Assembly: GCA_021399435.1 (NCBI GenBank)
Contig: JAJTUP010000049.1
Span: 186,001-250,000 of the forward strand
Origin: Diaporthe sp. PMI_573
Taxonomy: Eukaryota > Ascomycota > Sordariomycetes > Diaporthales > Diaporthaceae
DNA length: 64,000 nt
Direction: 5' to 3'
The position numbers were made by a program, and so were the translations under genes. Below the pieces are notes generated by a model. That model had not been told where the DNA came from. It worked only from the letters and a program-made list of their open reading frames with translations, and searched no databases. Below are positions 10,378-20,315 of the stretch, piece by piece; position 1 is the stretch's first letter; each line of letters begins with the position of its first letter.

Positions 10378-12201
10378 CTAAACTAAACAGAATTCTTGCT
10401 CCTCAATATTCCAATCTTTCCAATCCTTGCCCTCCTCCAGTCCTACGCCCACACGATATCCGGTGTCCCGATCTTCGTACTCATGCGCACTCGAATGGAG
10501 CATGGCCCCAATGAATTTGTAGTTTCCTACACCAACGGCCTTTCGCAACAGGAACGGCATCTTGCCGCCGTGAATGATGACGCATTCGTCCTCTTCCTGT
10601 GCAACTGCTGGGGCTATGCCGTAACCTCGGTCTGTGACGATGAATCGCGTGTTGTATGCCACCTGCTGGACCCATGAGAGGAACTGCTCTGCATCGCCAC
10701 CGCTGGCTTGCGTTTCCCACCGCTCATGGTTGATCGCGAGCTTCCCGTCAACTGTAGCAGTCTGAAAAATCTCAAGCGCAAACGCCGCCATGTTCTGGAG
10801 CGACCTCAAGCTCCGAGTCCCCCTTCGCTTTCCCAACCATACTATAGGACCGCCACACATAACCGAAAGGAACATAGAAAAAAGGTCACATTCTGCAGTG
10901 ATTTTGGTTCCCTGTATAGTAGAGACTTTGGACCACAGACTCGCAATTGCCTCGATTGTCTTCAACTGTTCCGCTCCGAGTACTTCCGATACCATTTGTA
11001 CCTTAGCAAAGCGTAAGCCAGTCACTAGTAGCTTGTTGCCTCCGTCACCCAATGCAAACTTCGACTCTTGCCCTTCAATGAGGGGGGCTCTGTCAACGAA
11101 GATAGTCCGAAGGTTATAGCATGGGTACTTTTCGGGACTCCATAGGGGCACCCATGATGAAATCTCTCTTGAGAGAAACCCTTCATCATGTGAAACATAG
11201 AGAAGGAGGTCAAGGTCGTTATATGCATCCAGATATTCCAAGGCGAAATCCTTGCACACCTCGACAAAGGTCTTGTAGTAGCTTGGTATAACTTGAAGTT
11301 TGTGCGAGCTGTTACTTGTTGGCAGGTCGTAGAAGGCGTAGATCCTATCTCTCTGATCAGCCAGGTTGTGCCGCCTACCGCTATGTAACGTGTCCAGGAC
11401 TTTGCCTCTACTGTTCCAGAAGGCTTCGGAGATAAAAGGCTGAACCGCGTCTTTTTGGAGTAGCGAGAAAGAAGATATGTGCAAAGAGGAAATCCAAAGC
11501 TTGAATTTCTCAACGATTTGATATGCACGGCGTAGCGCCCAAATGTATGTCCTCATGATCATCGTCCACGAGAACTCGTAATTTCCCCACAGGACGATAC
11601 CATCTCTAGCGTAAGCCGCTTCCTGAACGACCCATCCCCTCTCAAACCATGGTGTATCGGTCAGGTGTCGGAAAGAATTCCAACGAGTATCTCGGAGAAT
11701 CTGGTCATCTTGTTTCATAGAAGGAGCGGAGCCCCATTCCTGCTGAAGTTTGGCAAAGATGTTCTGGTCAATGTCGTTCAGTAGCCCCAGGATGGATTCA
11801 CCGTGGCCAGAATGTTGTGCTCCAATATAGATCAGAGTTCGATTGGATCGACGGTAAATCTCTCCCATGAGGGCAACTTGAGATCCCTTCTCGCCCAAGT
11901 CTTCCTGGTTGATGCAAACGTAATCTGTCCACAATGTGCGAGTGCGATCAGGCAAGCGGACGCGATGCAGCACATTGCTCAAGGATGCCGTGATGAGAAT
12001 CTGCTCATTGTCACAGATTAACTCGACGCATCGATCCGGGGAGCCCCAGACATAGGAGACGGCCTCAAAGTACGGGGTTTCGTCCAACTTGAAGGTCTGT
12101 AGGCTCCCCCGGAGCGATTGCTTGTCTGTGCCAGGCTCGAGCACAAAGAGGCGAATGGATTCATCGGTCGGAAGGATATTGTACGTATACATTGGAGTCA
12201 T
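10378..12201 (-). CDS. HET-domain (heterokaryon incompatibility) protein, 607 aa
   Basis: This is a single-exon gene with its ATG at 12201; a longer frame upstream lacks an ATG. The N-terminal third carries the HET domain signatures: YFEAVSYVWGSP, then LWTDYVCINQEDLGEKGSQV and MGEIYRRSNRTLIYIG. The C-terminal two thirds are typical of the HET-6/OR-like group, with the motif DTLHSGRRHNLADQRDRIYA shared by many members. HET proteins mediate allorecognition and programmed cell death between incompatible fungal strains. Whether this one is active is not known. The canonical W-I-D-x-x-C-I-N-Q is W-T-D-Y-V-C-I-N-Q here, a mild change. It converges on the NFX1-type helicase gene, with no evidence that the two are linked in function. 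Confidence 0.9.
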   Translation of the reverse strand: MTPMYTYNILPTDESIRLFVLEPGTDKQSLRGSLQTFKLDETPYFEAVSYVWGSPDRCVELICDNEQILITASLSNVLHRVRLPDRTRTLWTDYVCINQEDLGEKGSQVALMGEIYRRSNRTLIYIGAQHSGHGESILGLLNDIDQNIFAKLQQEWGSAPSMKQDDQILRDTRWNSFRHLTDTPWFERGWVVQEAAYARDGIVLWGNYEFSWTMIMRTYIWALRRAYQIVEKFKLWISSLHISSFSLLQKDAVQPFISEAFWNSRGKVLDTLHSGRRHNLADQRDRIYAFYDLPTSNSSHKLQVIPSYYKTFVEVCKDFALEYLDAYNDLDLLLYVSHDEGFLSREISSWVPLWSPEKYPCYNLRTIFVDRAPLIEGQESKFALGDGGNKLLVTGLRFAKVQMVSEVLGAEQLKTIEAIASLWSKVSTIQGTKITAECDLFSMFLSVMCGGPIVWLGKRRGTRSLRSLQNMAAFALEIFQTATVDGKLAINHERWETQASGGDAEQFLSWVQQVAYNTRFIVTDRGYGIAPAVAQEEDECVIIHGGKMPFLLRKAVGVGNYKFIGAMLHSSAHEYEDRDTGYRVGVGLEEGKDWKDWNIEEQEFCLV

Positions 12202-13585
12202 AGTAGGGAACACATCCCAAGCTCACGAGTCTATGCGTTGATGACACAGCCCACAAGGATTAACAGGAAGAAGTGGTGAGCATGAAGTGACGGCCACAGC
12301 GAATTCGACCAGCCTGATATAAATGCGGGGCTGACAGGTCATCGGCGTGACATCAGCGCTACTGTATCTGGTCTGGTTACATAATTGTGTAAAATGATTC
12401 GTTCTCTCCGACTTCACCATTGCCGGAGCAGTATGAATTGGTGATTAACCACTTAGGTACTGTCAAGCACCTCAAATCTCAGAGGTTTCACATTTCTGTT
12501 TGGCATAATGACAATAAAGCTCTGGAGTCATGTGGTTATACCGTTCAATTATGTTTCTGGAGGCTCAGTCCTCAAGATGCGTTCCAAATTCTACTTTCTT
12601 TTCAACAATTATCTACGACCTTGCAGTAACTGCATTAAACTCCATAAGAAAATCCTACAGCGCCGCTCGTACATTGTCTTAATACCAACAAGCCCCGCTC
12701 CAATCCTGATTTCCAAGACTCCACAACCGCCATGCTCCAAATCCAGCACACCAGTTGTTCCTATGGCCACTACATGTGCCGATGTCAAGACAAAGTGTGA
12801 TTGGTCAGTGGAAGCAGGGCGAGAAAACGCTTCAAAGCCTTGTCCGGTAGTGGAAAATTTGAGACAACGGTTTGCGTGCTCATAGGCAATCTGCTTATAA
12901 AAAGGGAAAGGGCTACCAGCACTGGGGACAATTGAGGTCCTCGTAAATCTCCGTAGCAAAGTTTGCTGAAACCTACCCTCTTTCAAGGCTCTTTAGTGTC
13001 AAAATTACTAACTACCACTGGCAATGGACAGGCGTTTACGTGAGTACTCGTGCTTGGCCTTCTGAAGGAATTACCAAGCTCCGCAAATATTTTGAGCGTC
13101 GTTGCCCTTCTGCAACGGGTCATGGATCACATCAACATAAGATACCTGTTTATTGTATGAAATCTCTTGCTGTATTGAGCAATCAAAAGTTAGAGGAAGC
13201 CGCCCAACAATGAAAGGCTTCAGTTGCTCGAGCTGCCAGCCACTTCAGGATTGCATTAAAATTGTATTTGGTCTCCGGAGCGAACCCCGAATATTCAAGA
13301 TAAGTAGTATTGTTTTCGTACCTATCAGCCAGTAGTGATCGGCTCAACGCTCTGATGGGTATCGAGTCGTATCATGTCCGCAGTGGTGCGCTCCAGCCTT
13401 ATCCCGAAATTCTCACATCCCACCATCCGTCTCTCCAACGACCAGGCTCCCCGCCATTCCTTTCCTACCCCGAGACATGGTGAGCCGCGACGGTGATGAA
13501 GCCGTGCCAGGATCAACCAACTTCTGTTGTCAAGTGCTCTATTGATGGCACCGAGGTGTCAACCAGTTTGCCGCAGAGGTAATGT
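12202..13585. other. Intergenic region upstream of the HET gene
   Basis: The first 200 bp should be the HET gene promoter. The rest shows no supported gene. One minus-strand frame at 12609-12986 has protein-like composition but no ATG and no splice partner that I can see. No repeats of note. Confidence 0.4.
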
Positions 13586-14161
13586 TCTGCATCTCCTTGC
13601 GTTAGCCTAATCATTTTCAGTGAAAATCCCACCAGCCTCGAAAACTTACCATTCCGTGCAGGCGAAGCAAACCAACACTGGACCGCAGAAGACGATGTCC
13701 AAAATTCGGAGCACCAGCTCCACCACCACCGTCAGTGCGATGAAGACGACTTCCACCGCCAGAATCACCGGAGCGAGGATGATGCCACCGACGATGAGTA
13801 CCGGAACCAACAGCGCCTCGCCGACCTTGTTCGCTTTGCGCTTGAAGGCTGTGCGCATGGTCGCCCACTTCTCCTTTCGCGCTTGCTTTCGCGCCGCCCG
13901 CCTTGCGGCCTTGTCTTGTTGGTTGGTTGTGCCGCGGCTCATGGCCTGGGAGAGCTGCTGCTGCACTTCCTCGCCGGTGCGGTTGAGCTCCTCTAGCATG
14001 GTGTTTCTCTGCTCTTGCTCGTTGCTCTGCTCGGTCTCGGTGGCTGCCTCGTTGTGGTTGTTTGAGGACTTCGCCTTGTGCATTCTGAGCTTCGCCTTCT
14101 CGATCTTGGTGGTGAGCTTGGTGGTGAGCGTCTTGAAAGTGCTGACGTGGGAGGCAGACAT
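13586..14161 (-). CDS. Small basic two-helix membrane protein, paralog 1 (about 170 aa)
   Basis: The ATG is at 14161 (CTCCATGTCT context). The N-terminal half is polar and coiled-coil-like (Lys, Gln and Glu rich). It is followed by a strongly basic block (AARRAARKQARKEKW, AFKRKANK) and two adjacent hydrophobic segments at the C-terminus (VPVLIVGGIILAPVILAVEV, then VVELVLRILDIVF). The unspliced frame would end in Trp then TAA at 13646. However a GTAAGT donor begins at 13649, with a CTAAC branch site and an AG ending at 13587. Splicing gives Glu followed by a TGA made across the junction. The gene at 16424-16954 is a clear paralog with the same layout and a similarly placed intron. The function is unknown. 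A basic patch beside two helices suggests a peripheral or hairpin membrane protein; this is inference. Confidence 0.7.
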
Positions 14162-14394
14162 GGAGGGCAAGTTTGGTTTGTTGTTGATGGATTGATCTCG
14201 AGTTGGTTGTTCTCGAAGTCGTAGTCAGTTGAGAGCTGGCTCTTCTTCGCTTCTGCAGTGAGGGTAATGTCAAAGTAGATGACGAAAGGGGAAGACGACA
14301 GCCAGTCTCAGAGAGAAGATTGTGAGAAGGATTCTGGAGTGGCTATGGTCAGGTCTTGATGATGAGTACGATGTACGACCCAAGACTGAAAGTT

Positions 14395-14605
14395 GAGTTG
14401 GTTGTAGAAGGGACGAAAGAGAAGTCGTCGACGAGGTGGGGGGTGAGGGTATTTATATTTTCTTGGCAGGCCACCGGCGAGCCTACTGAAAGTGAATTTG
14501 TGTGTAGGGACTAGTGAATTGCAGCCAGTTAATGGTTGCAAGTGAATTGGGAGTAGGTGGTGGTGGTGAGTGAATTGTACCCAGTGAATGGTTACACGTG
14601 AATGG
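14395..14605 (-). promoter_or_regulatory. Promoter of paralog 1: TATA box and array of six ATTCAC elements
   Basis: On the gene strand a TATA box (TATAAAT) lies at 14451-14457, about 295 bp before the ATG. Upstream of it are six copies of ATTCAC (GTGAAT on the plus strand) starting at 14492, 14514, 14542, 14570, 14584 and 14598, several spaced by 14 or 28 bp. Two 39-40 bp units within the array repeat at a 56 bp period (14514-14553 and 14570-14608). The segment 14395-14480 is nearly identical to 17213-17290 upstream of paralog 2, including a GTCGTCGACGAGGTGG block. The binding factor is unknown. Confidence 0.6.
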
Positions 14606-16354
14606 GAGCTGTTGGAAGATATTAGTTATTAAGCGTAGCGAAGTAAGCTTGGGGGTTCTAAGGGGGCCTCCCCCTAGAAACTAAGAACTCTTTAAACTCT
14701 CTGTAGATTAAAGCTTTGCTCAGAGCATTGTCTTGTAAGAAACTCGGGTTATTCTTGGCTATGCTTATCCTTTGTCTGCTTTGTTACTTTCTGGCTGGTA
14801 ATTGAATAAAGAACCCTTGGCTGGTAATTGATTGTTAAGTGCTGTAGGCCCTAAGAAAAAAACAAGGAGTTGAGTAAAATTGGTACTCCCCGGAGTGTAG
14901 CGTAGGGCTGTAGTGCTAATTTTGGTGAAGCGGACTCGACTTCTTGTTAAGTGTTATCAATAATAGTCACGGTCTTGATGTCTCAGGCATTTCGGAACTC
15001 TGGCGACGTAATGACACAAATCTTAAGACATCCAGGTGTGTTCCCGGAAGTCCGGCCCACGAGAATGACTTCGAGGCTTCAATGTTTGCCTTCTTGCTCA
15101 CAACTATCTGTGCTCCCTTGCTGTGGACATATGAATTTCCACCAGCAGCCCCCTACCGTGCCTTCCATGCGTTATTTGATCAGCAAGTGCCAGCTAATTC
15201 ATACGCAGCAAGTGCTGCAAACGCCACTCTCCTGTTTCTGTCCAGCATCCACGGTCTCACATGACCACTGCACGTTCCGGCGTCAGCGAGCACTGAGGTC
15301 TTCTCGAGAACAGGGAAAAGCCTCAAGGCTCCGATGCTGACTTCTTGCCACCACGTAGGAATTCAATGAGCCCATTCATTACAGCTTTGGCGTATTTTCT
15401 CAAACATCAATGTTCTTGACTGTGCTCATTGTCAGGCCTCAATGTCGGGCAGCGTCCGAAGAGACCTAACTCAGGGCTAGCAAATAGGGGTAATACGTTT
15501 ATTCTCCCTGAGTGCGACGGTGCTGATGGTTTCAACCGCAAGAATGAGTTCAGGGAGGGCTTTAAGGAGAGACGTAATTCATTCGAGTGGAAGTGGACAT
15601 TGTTTAACTAGAGCAGAGGTCGTTGCTCATGAAGGGAGGCCGAAAACAAGCTCCAATGGCTTTCTACCGAGCTGCCTCATGGTGCAATGAATTTGTGCAG
15701 AAGGTTCAAGTTTGTAGAGTTTATCTGAACATGGGCCAGAAACAGGTGATAGGCTCGACACCGTTGTAGATTTGTGCAGTCAGAGTCAGTTTGCCCTAGG
15801 CCCCTATTAACGGCTATTTAATGCATCAGAATCATTACAAAGGGCAATAGTGAAAATAGTCTCGATGGGCTTCTCCAAAAGCCAGCGACTTCTACAAGCC
15901 CATGAATACGCCGTCGTTGATCTTGAGCAAGAAGTCAAGGTTCTGATCACATAAAAAGAGACGCCAGTTCAGTTCTTCAGAACTTCTTGCTGTATTTTGT
16001 TACAAAAAGTTATGAGAAGAAATAGTCTAAAGTCCTCATTTACCGAGGGCTGCGCTGGTCACGTTAATGTATGTTTCGTGTGTCGCGCCGCGGATTTTGT
16101 AGACACGCATCCACCAGCCATGTAGAGATCGGCTCAATGTGTCCTTAATGACATGCCATGTCTCCAACAGTGTTCCCAAAATCACCACGTCCTCTTCGCC
16201 AAACTCTCGACAAAAGTCCATCACCGCCCTTCTCTGCTCCTACCCTGGGGATTTCTTTTTGGCCCATGACCGTGTATAGGCAATGCATGATCCGTCTTGC
16301 CATCGGTCAAAGGCTCAGGGGGGATTTTGCTTGCTCACTGGCAGAAGCGATTTG
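14606..16354. other. Intergenic region with AT-rich, repeat-like sequence
   Basis: No gene is supported. A near-perfect hairpin (TTCTAAGGGGG against CCCCCTAGAA) lies at 14656-14679. A 14-bp direct repeat (TGGCTGGTAATTGA) lies at 14792-14805 and 14818-14831. This part, about 14620-14950, looks unlike its surroundings and may be a remnant of a mobile element, though no family is recognised. The rest, 15000-16350, shows nothing I can call. Confidence 0.35.
14656..14679. repeat. Inverted repeat (hairpin), possible mobile-element remnant
   Basis: TTCTAAGGGGG and CCCCCTAGAA form a near-perfect stem with a two- or three-base loop. It lies in non-coding sequence upstream of the ATTCAC array of paralog 1. 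Hairpins of this kind occur near the ends of some transposons and in some terminators, but no other transposon hallmark is visible. Confidence 0.4.
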
Positions 16355-16423
16355 CTGTACCATACACGCGTTAGCAAAGCTCTCTCTGTCGAAGTCGAGC
16401 CTGTCAGCCTTCTAAACTTACCT

Positions 16424-16954
16424 TCACTTCAACATGAAGCAAAGCATGAACGGTGCGCAAAGCAAGCCCACAATCGTGACGATCAGCAGAACCACACCCT
16501 TGACCACGACGAAGACAATGTCGGCCGCGATGATGACTGGGGAGAAGATGGTGAGCAGAGCCACGGCGACAGGCACAATTGATGCGTCAACGATCTTGAT
16601 GGTTTTGGTCTTGAAAGCGGCACGCCGTGCGGCCCACTTCGCCTTCCTGGCCTCTCGTCTGGCCTCTCGCTTGGCCTTCTTTTCTAGTTTTTGGCTTGTT
16701 TGAGAGTTGGTGGATGAGTTGATTTCCTCCCCGTCCACGCCGGTGTGGTTTGGGTCGGCGGTGGCGCTCTCCTCCTCGTGGGTGTGCATGGGCTCGGCAG
16801 TAGTGCTCTGCTCCATGTTGATGACCTCAGCATCGACTGGGGTCTCAGACTTGTTGCCGGCAGTCTTGTTCTTGTGTAGCTTGCATTTGAGGTTGTGGAG
16901 CTTTGCGTCGACCTTCGAGGAGATGGCCTTGAGCTTGGTGAGAGAGGGCGCCAT
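16424..16954 (-). CDS. Small basic two-helix membrane protein, paralog 2 (176 aa)
   Basis: The ATG is at 16954, preceded on the gene strand by an A13 tract in the leader. The layout matches paralog 1: a polar N-terminus (here with an acidic, Thr/His-rich insert), a basic block (EKKAKREARREARKAKW then RRAAFKTKT) and two C-terminal hydrophobic segments (VPVAVALLTIFSPVIIAADI, VVLLIVTIVGLLCAPF). The shared pattern R-x-A-R-x3-R-K-x-K-W-A-x2-R-x-A-F-K and the following V-P-V and P-V-I-x-A show common descent. The TGA stop is followed two bases later by a GTAAGT donor, and the intron (16421-16355, CTAAC branch, ACAG acceptor) lies in the 3' UTR. In paralog 1 the same intron sits at the stop codon itself. 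The function is unknown and no known domain is recognised. Confidence 0.75.
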   Translation of the reverse strand: MAPSLTKLKAISSKVDAKLHNLKCKLHKNKTAGNKSETPVDAEVINMEQSTTAEPMHTHEEESATADPNHTGVDGEEINSSTNSQTSQKLEKKAKREARREARKAKWAARRAAFKTKTIKIVDASIVPVAVALLTIFSPVIIAADIVFVVVKGVVLLIVTIVGLLCAPFMLCFMLK

Positions 16955-16966
16955 TGAGAACGAGTT

Positions 16967-16980
16967 GTTTTTTTTTTTTT
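16967..16980 (-). other. A13 tract in the 5' leader of paralog 2
   Basis: A run of 13 T on the plus strand (A13 in the transcript) lies about 15 nt before the ATG at 16954. Leader A-tracts can bind poly(A)-binding protein; such a role here is speculative. Paralog 1 lacks it. Confidence 0.5.
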
Positions 16981-17212
16981 AGAGGAAGGTCTTTTGTGGA
17001 TGAAGACTGGCACTGCAATAGCAGAGAAGTTCAGAGGCGAGAGGCTCACACACGTGCCGAAGGTAGTGTGTGATGAGGGTCGGCAACGAAAGGTGACACG
17101 ACAAGTAGAGAAGACTCAAGAGATGGAAAGGTTTGGTCTCAAAAGTCTTTCGTAGAAGATCAGATGGAAAGTGATCTACTACAACTGAACGAGATTGTCA
17201 GATGGAGTTGGT

Positions 17213-17375
17213 TGTAGATGGGACGAAAAGAAAGTCGTCGACGAGGTGGAAGGCGAGGGTATTTATATTTCCTGGCAGGCCGCCGCCAGCGCGCTGGTGG
17301 AAAGTGAATTTGGCGCGCCCAAGTGAATTTGCAATCAGTGAATTGGTCACCGGGTGACGGTTGCAAGTGAATGTG
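17213..17375 (-). promoter_or_regulatory. Promoter of paralog 2: TATA box and four ATTCAC elements
   Basis: A TATA box (TATAAAT) lies at 17261-17267 on the gene strand, about 310 bp before the ATG. Four ATTCAC elements (GTGAAT on plus) start at 17304, 17323, 17338 and 17367. The TATA-proximal 80 bp match the promoter of paralog 1 almost base for base, including the GTCGTCGACGAGGTGG block. The array is shorter and partly rearranged, with an AscI-like GGCGCGCC inserted. Confidence 0.6.
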
Positions 17376-17712
17376 AGCCGTGAGGTTGACTGATTACCTA
17401 TTTAGGAAACAATGACATCGCCCGTGGTGGGGCGTTCCCGTGGCGGGTAGCCTGGCCCAGCAACCACGGCGCGCCGCGCAACGACCACAGGAAAGACGCG
17501 TGGGTTCAGCTCATTCAAATAGCAGCTATGGACGCGATATACACGTGATGATTGCATCACACTTTTCACAAATCAATCAATACAAACAGTGAAAGTAAAG
17601 TGAGTCACGTTTTTCGTTTGCCAGTGCCCTGTGAATCACGACCCGGCTGACGGCTAACACGGGCATGTGCAACCAAGCAAGACTGTCAAGTTGCGATTAT
17701 TTTGATGCATAA
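17376..17712. other. Intergenic region
   Basis: Between the paralog 2 promoter and the 3' end of the next minus-strand gene. No coding or structured element is seen. Confidence 0.4.
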
Positions 17713-18923
17713 TTATCGTCCCACGAGGTGGTTGAAGTAGCCCTGGAGGCAATTCGCGAGGGACTGCGTTCCGCTGCCCTGGACTTGGAAAGACCAGAGC
17801 CTCAGGAGATTGTAAAGCTCCTCACTCTTGTAGCGAACCTTCTCCTCCATCTCTCCCTGACTTTTGCTCTGCTTCACCCACAAGCCAACCTGCAAGGAAT
17901 GGCCCAGATCACACGTGTGTAGCCGGAGAGGGTGCCAGCGCTTCCTGATCAACCCGAAAACACTGATAATGTCTTTGCCGAGTAACAGCCACGCCTTATC
18001 CTTGGGGATCTTCACTGCGAACACCCCCGCGTCATGGTAGATGTTGTCCCCATTGTAGATCCTAGCCTCCCAGATCGCTTCCATGAGGCCCGCGTTCATG
18101 AGCTTGACCTGATAGTCGGTCAAAGGTAGTCCTGACCATTCCACATGCGTGGGAATGTTGGCGGAAAATCCTGATGGTATTCTCTGTCCGTTGTTACCGC
18201 ACCGAAGCTTTGATGCCGTGATTTGAGGCCCGTCGGTTTTCCTCTCCCTAAACTTGGCCGATATCAAGTTGAGGATTGCCGACTTCATAGTTGCTGGCTC
18301 AGGAACTGGCTTGGGGTACAGCGGCAGCTTGGCTACCTGCCCGGGAATCTGCTGTTTGTCGGGGCTCTGCCGCTTCTCGGGGCTCTGCTCTTTCTCGAGG
18401 GTCTGTTCATTTTCGGGATCTTGCTCCTTCTTGACCTGAGGGCTTCCTCTGGCCTCTTCCTTGGTGATTCCAACCGCTTCCAGGAACTCGGTCGAGAGGG
18501 GTCCCTCATCTACAGGTGCCTTGAATTCGTACGGCCAATTTCGCTCGTCTGGAGAGACACCATGTTAGGCTTGTCCTTGAGTTTTAAGCAGCGAAATGGA
18601 GGAGGGTAAATAGGAAGGTAGTAAGTAGGAGGTCGAGAAGGGGAGGTTTGATACTAACCATCGCCAGTGGTAGCCTCCCAAACCAGGCCAGCGAACCGCT
18701 GAACGAACTGCTCAGCAGTACACGGTTGATGACTTGTCTTCCAGACCTCAACTGCTATCTCGACAGCCTCTTTGATCGCCTCATTCTCGATTTTGTCCAC
18801 GTTGGTGCGGACCTCTTGGTCAGACTGCCCTTTGCCCTGCAAGAAACCACTCGCACGGGCAATGAACAGCTGGACCGTCTGCTTGGTTCCTTCAGGGAGC
18901 TTGTCGTAAGATTTAGGCAGCAT
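17713..18923 (-). CDS. Hypothetical protein, two exons, 366 aa
   Basis: Exon 1 is 18923-18659 and exon 2 is 18548-17713, joined in frame across a 110-nt intron (GTTAGT to CCAG). An upstream in-frame ATG at 19277 exists, but the intervening sequence is a CT-rich leader with tandem repeats, so the start at 18923 (MLPKSYDKLPEG) is preferred. The N-terminal part is helical and charged (NVDKIENEAIKEAVEIAVEV). A linker carries imperfect repeats of K/R-x-Q-S-P-E/D-K (about residues 125-150). The C-terminal domain is mixed alpha/beta with hydrophobic strands (KDKAWLLLGKDIISVFGLI, LRLHTCDLGHSLQVGLWV). There is no signal peptide or membrane helix. I recognise no family; it may be a lineage-specific gene. 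Confidence 0.7.
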
Positions 18924-19026
18924 CTTGAGGTACTGCGGTAAGAGGTTGTGAGGTACCAGGGTTAAGCGGTTGTGAGGTTCCAAGGTAAGAGTTTGTGAGG
19001 CACTGCAGTAAGAGGTTGCGAAGTGA
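18924..19026 (-). repeat. 23-24 bp minisatellite in the 5' leader of the 366-aa gene
   Basis: About four imperfect copies of a 23-24 bp unit (gene strand CCTCACAACCTCTTAC plus spacer) run directly up to the start codon at 18923. The copies differ at a few positions, and the last ends three bases before the ATG. The unit is not found at other genes in the window. Confidence 0.65.
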
Positions 19027-20315
19027 GTGGTGACAGGCAGGTTGAGAGAAAGAGACAGAGAGAGAAGGGGGGAGGGGGTTCGACCTTCCACAATCGAAAC
19101 CCCACCGAAGAAGGAAAGACCAGGGTTTGGATGGAATGACAAAGGTACGATTGCAGCTTGCCGATGCTCTTTTCGTCTCGCAAGGAGCGCTCTGGCTGGA
19201 GAGTTTTGTAGAAAGGATGAGAAGGTCGCCCACCATGGCTGATGGTCAAGAGCTCCTGGCACACCGTTTGCTCCCATAGAAAATTGGAGAATGACAACAA
19301 TCAATGCGAACGTTTGGCATTCGGCCAGCCAGACACATCACGAACCAAATCACACACACACACACATACAAGAGCAGGACGGAAGACCTGGTAATTTTCC
19401 TCTTTCATTTCATCCGTATAGGCGACGTGTATACGCCATAAGGGCATTCATCCAAAGGGTATGTAGAACGGGCTGCTCCCAAGTATATAAACACGAATAA
19501 AGACACAAAAAAAGAAGGGAGGTGTGGTCAAAAAGAACACAACACGCGGGCACGAGAACTCCAGGCCCCCATTTGCTCACCGCTGTCCCTCATGTGGCGC
19601 CGACCCCGTCAATTTTTGGTTCCCTCGACTCGACATCTCCGATGAGATAGACAGACAAACCCTGATAGTTGAAACCTCCCATCAAGAATGTCTGCCGTAC
19701 ACATCAGGAGCACGAGGCAAATTCCTCCTCCAAGTCGCACCAAAAACAATCTTTTATCTGATCCGGTGTGGAAAAACAAAGCTGAGTCAAAGCTCAACCA
19801 CGCTCACTGAACCCGCCTGCTGAACTCGCCTGCTAAACTCGCCTGAAATCAGATGTCCAAGTGAATGGCCAAAACCGACATTTGAACAAGGAAAAAAGTG
19901 AAGCCAATTGGTCTAGATCTAGAACGAATATCCAAAGGTGCCATCGTCCGCTGGGCCCCAACGCGGGGGTTGTGTATATGAGAGATAAAACAACACAAAT
20001 AGCACGTTCTGGTTCCCGCCTGCCCATAAGTGCGAACCGTTATCTCGTTCCCAAAGAGAGTGGCGCTCATATGCCTCTCCTATTTTGCTTTCATAACCCA
20101 AACATGAAAGTTCGTCCCAACCGAAAGCGTATCGACATCGTGGTATCTCAAAAATATGAAAAAGTGCAAGTAAATATTTGTTTGGTGAGCTGTCCCCGCC
20201 GATCGCAAAGACGCCACCGTGTAATTAGCAATCCTAGGCAGGCTGACCGTGTCGAATGCGCGCTGTATTAGGCATCTTGAATGTTGCTGTAGATTGACTG
20301 ATAAGGTCCGCTCAA
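19027..20315. other. Intergenic region (upstream leader of 366-aa gene, 3' UTR of wc-1)
   Basis: The part near 19030-19080 is CT-rich on the gene strand, as expected of a leader. A short CA repeat lies near 19350. The stretch next to 20315 should be the wc-1 3' UTR. No further gene is supported. Confidence 0.4.

Noticed and set aside
12609..12986. 125-aa minus-strand frame between HET and paralog 1
   Set aside because: No ATG start, no splice partner and no recognised motif, although its composition is protein-like.
13617..14273. 218-aa frame overlapping paralog 1
   Set aside because: Another frame of the same strand over the paralog 1 gene; composition follows the real gene shifted by one base.
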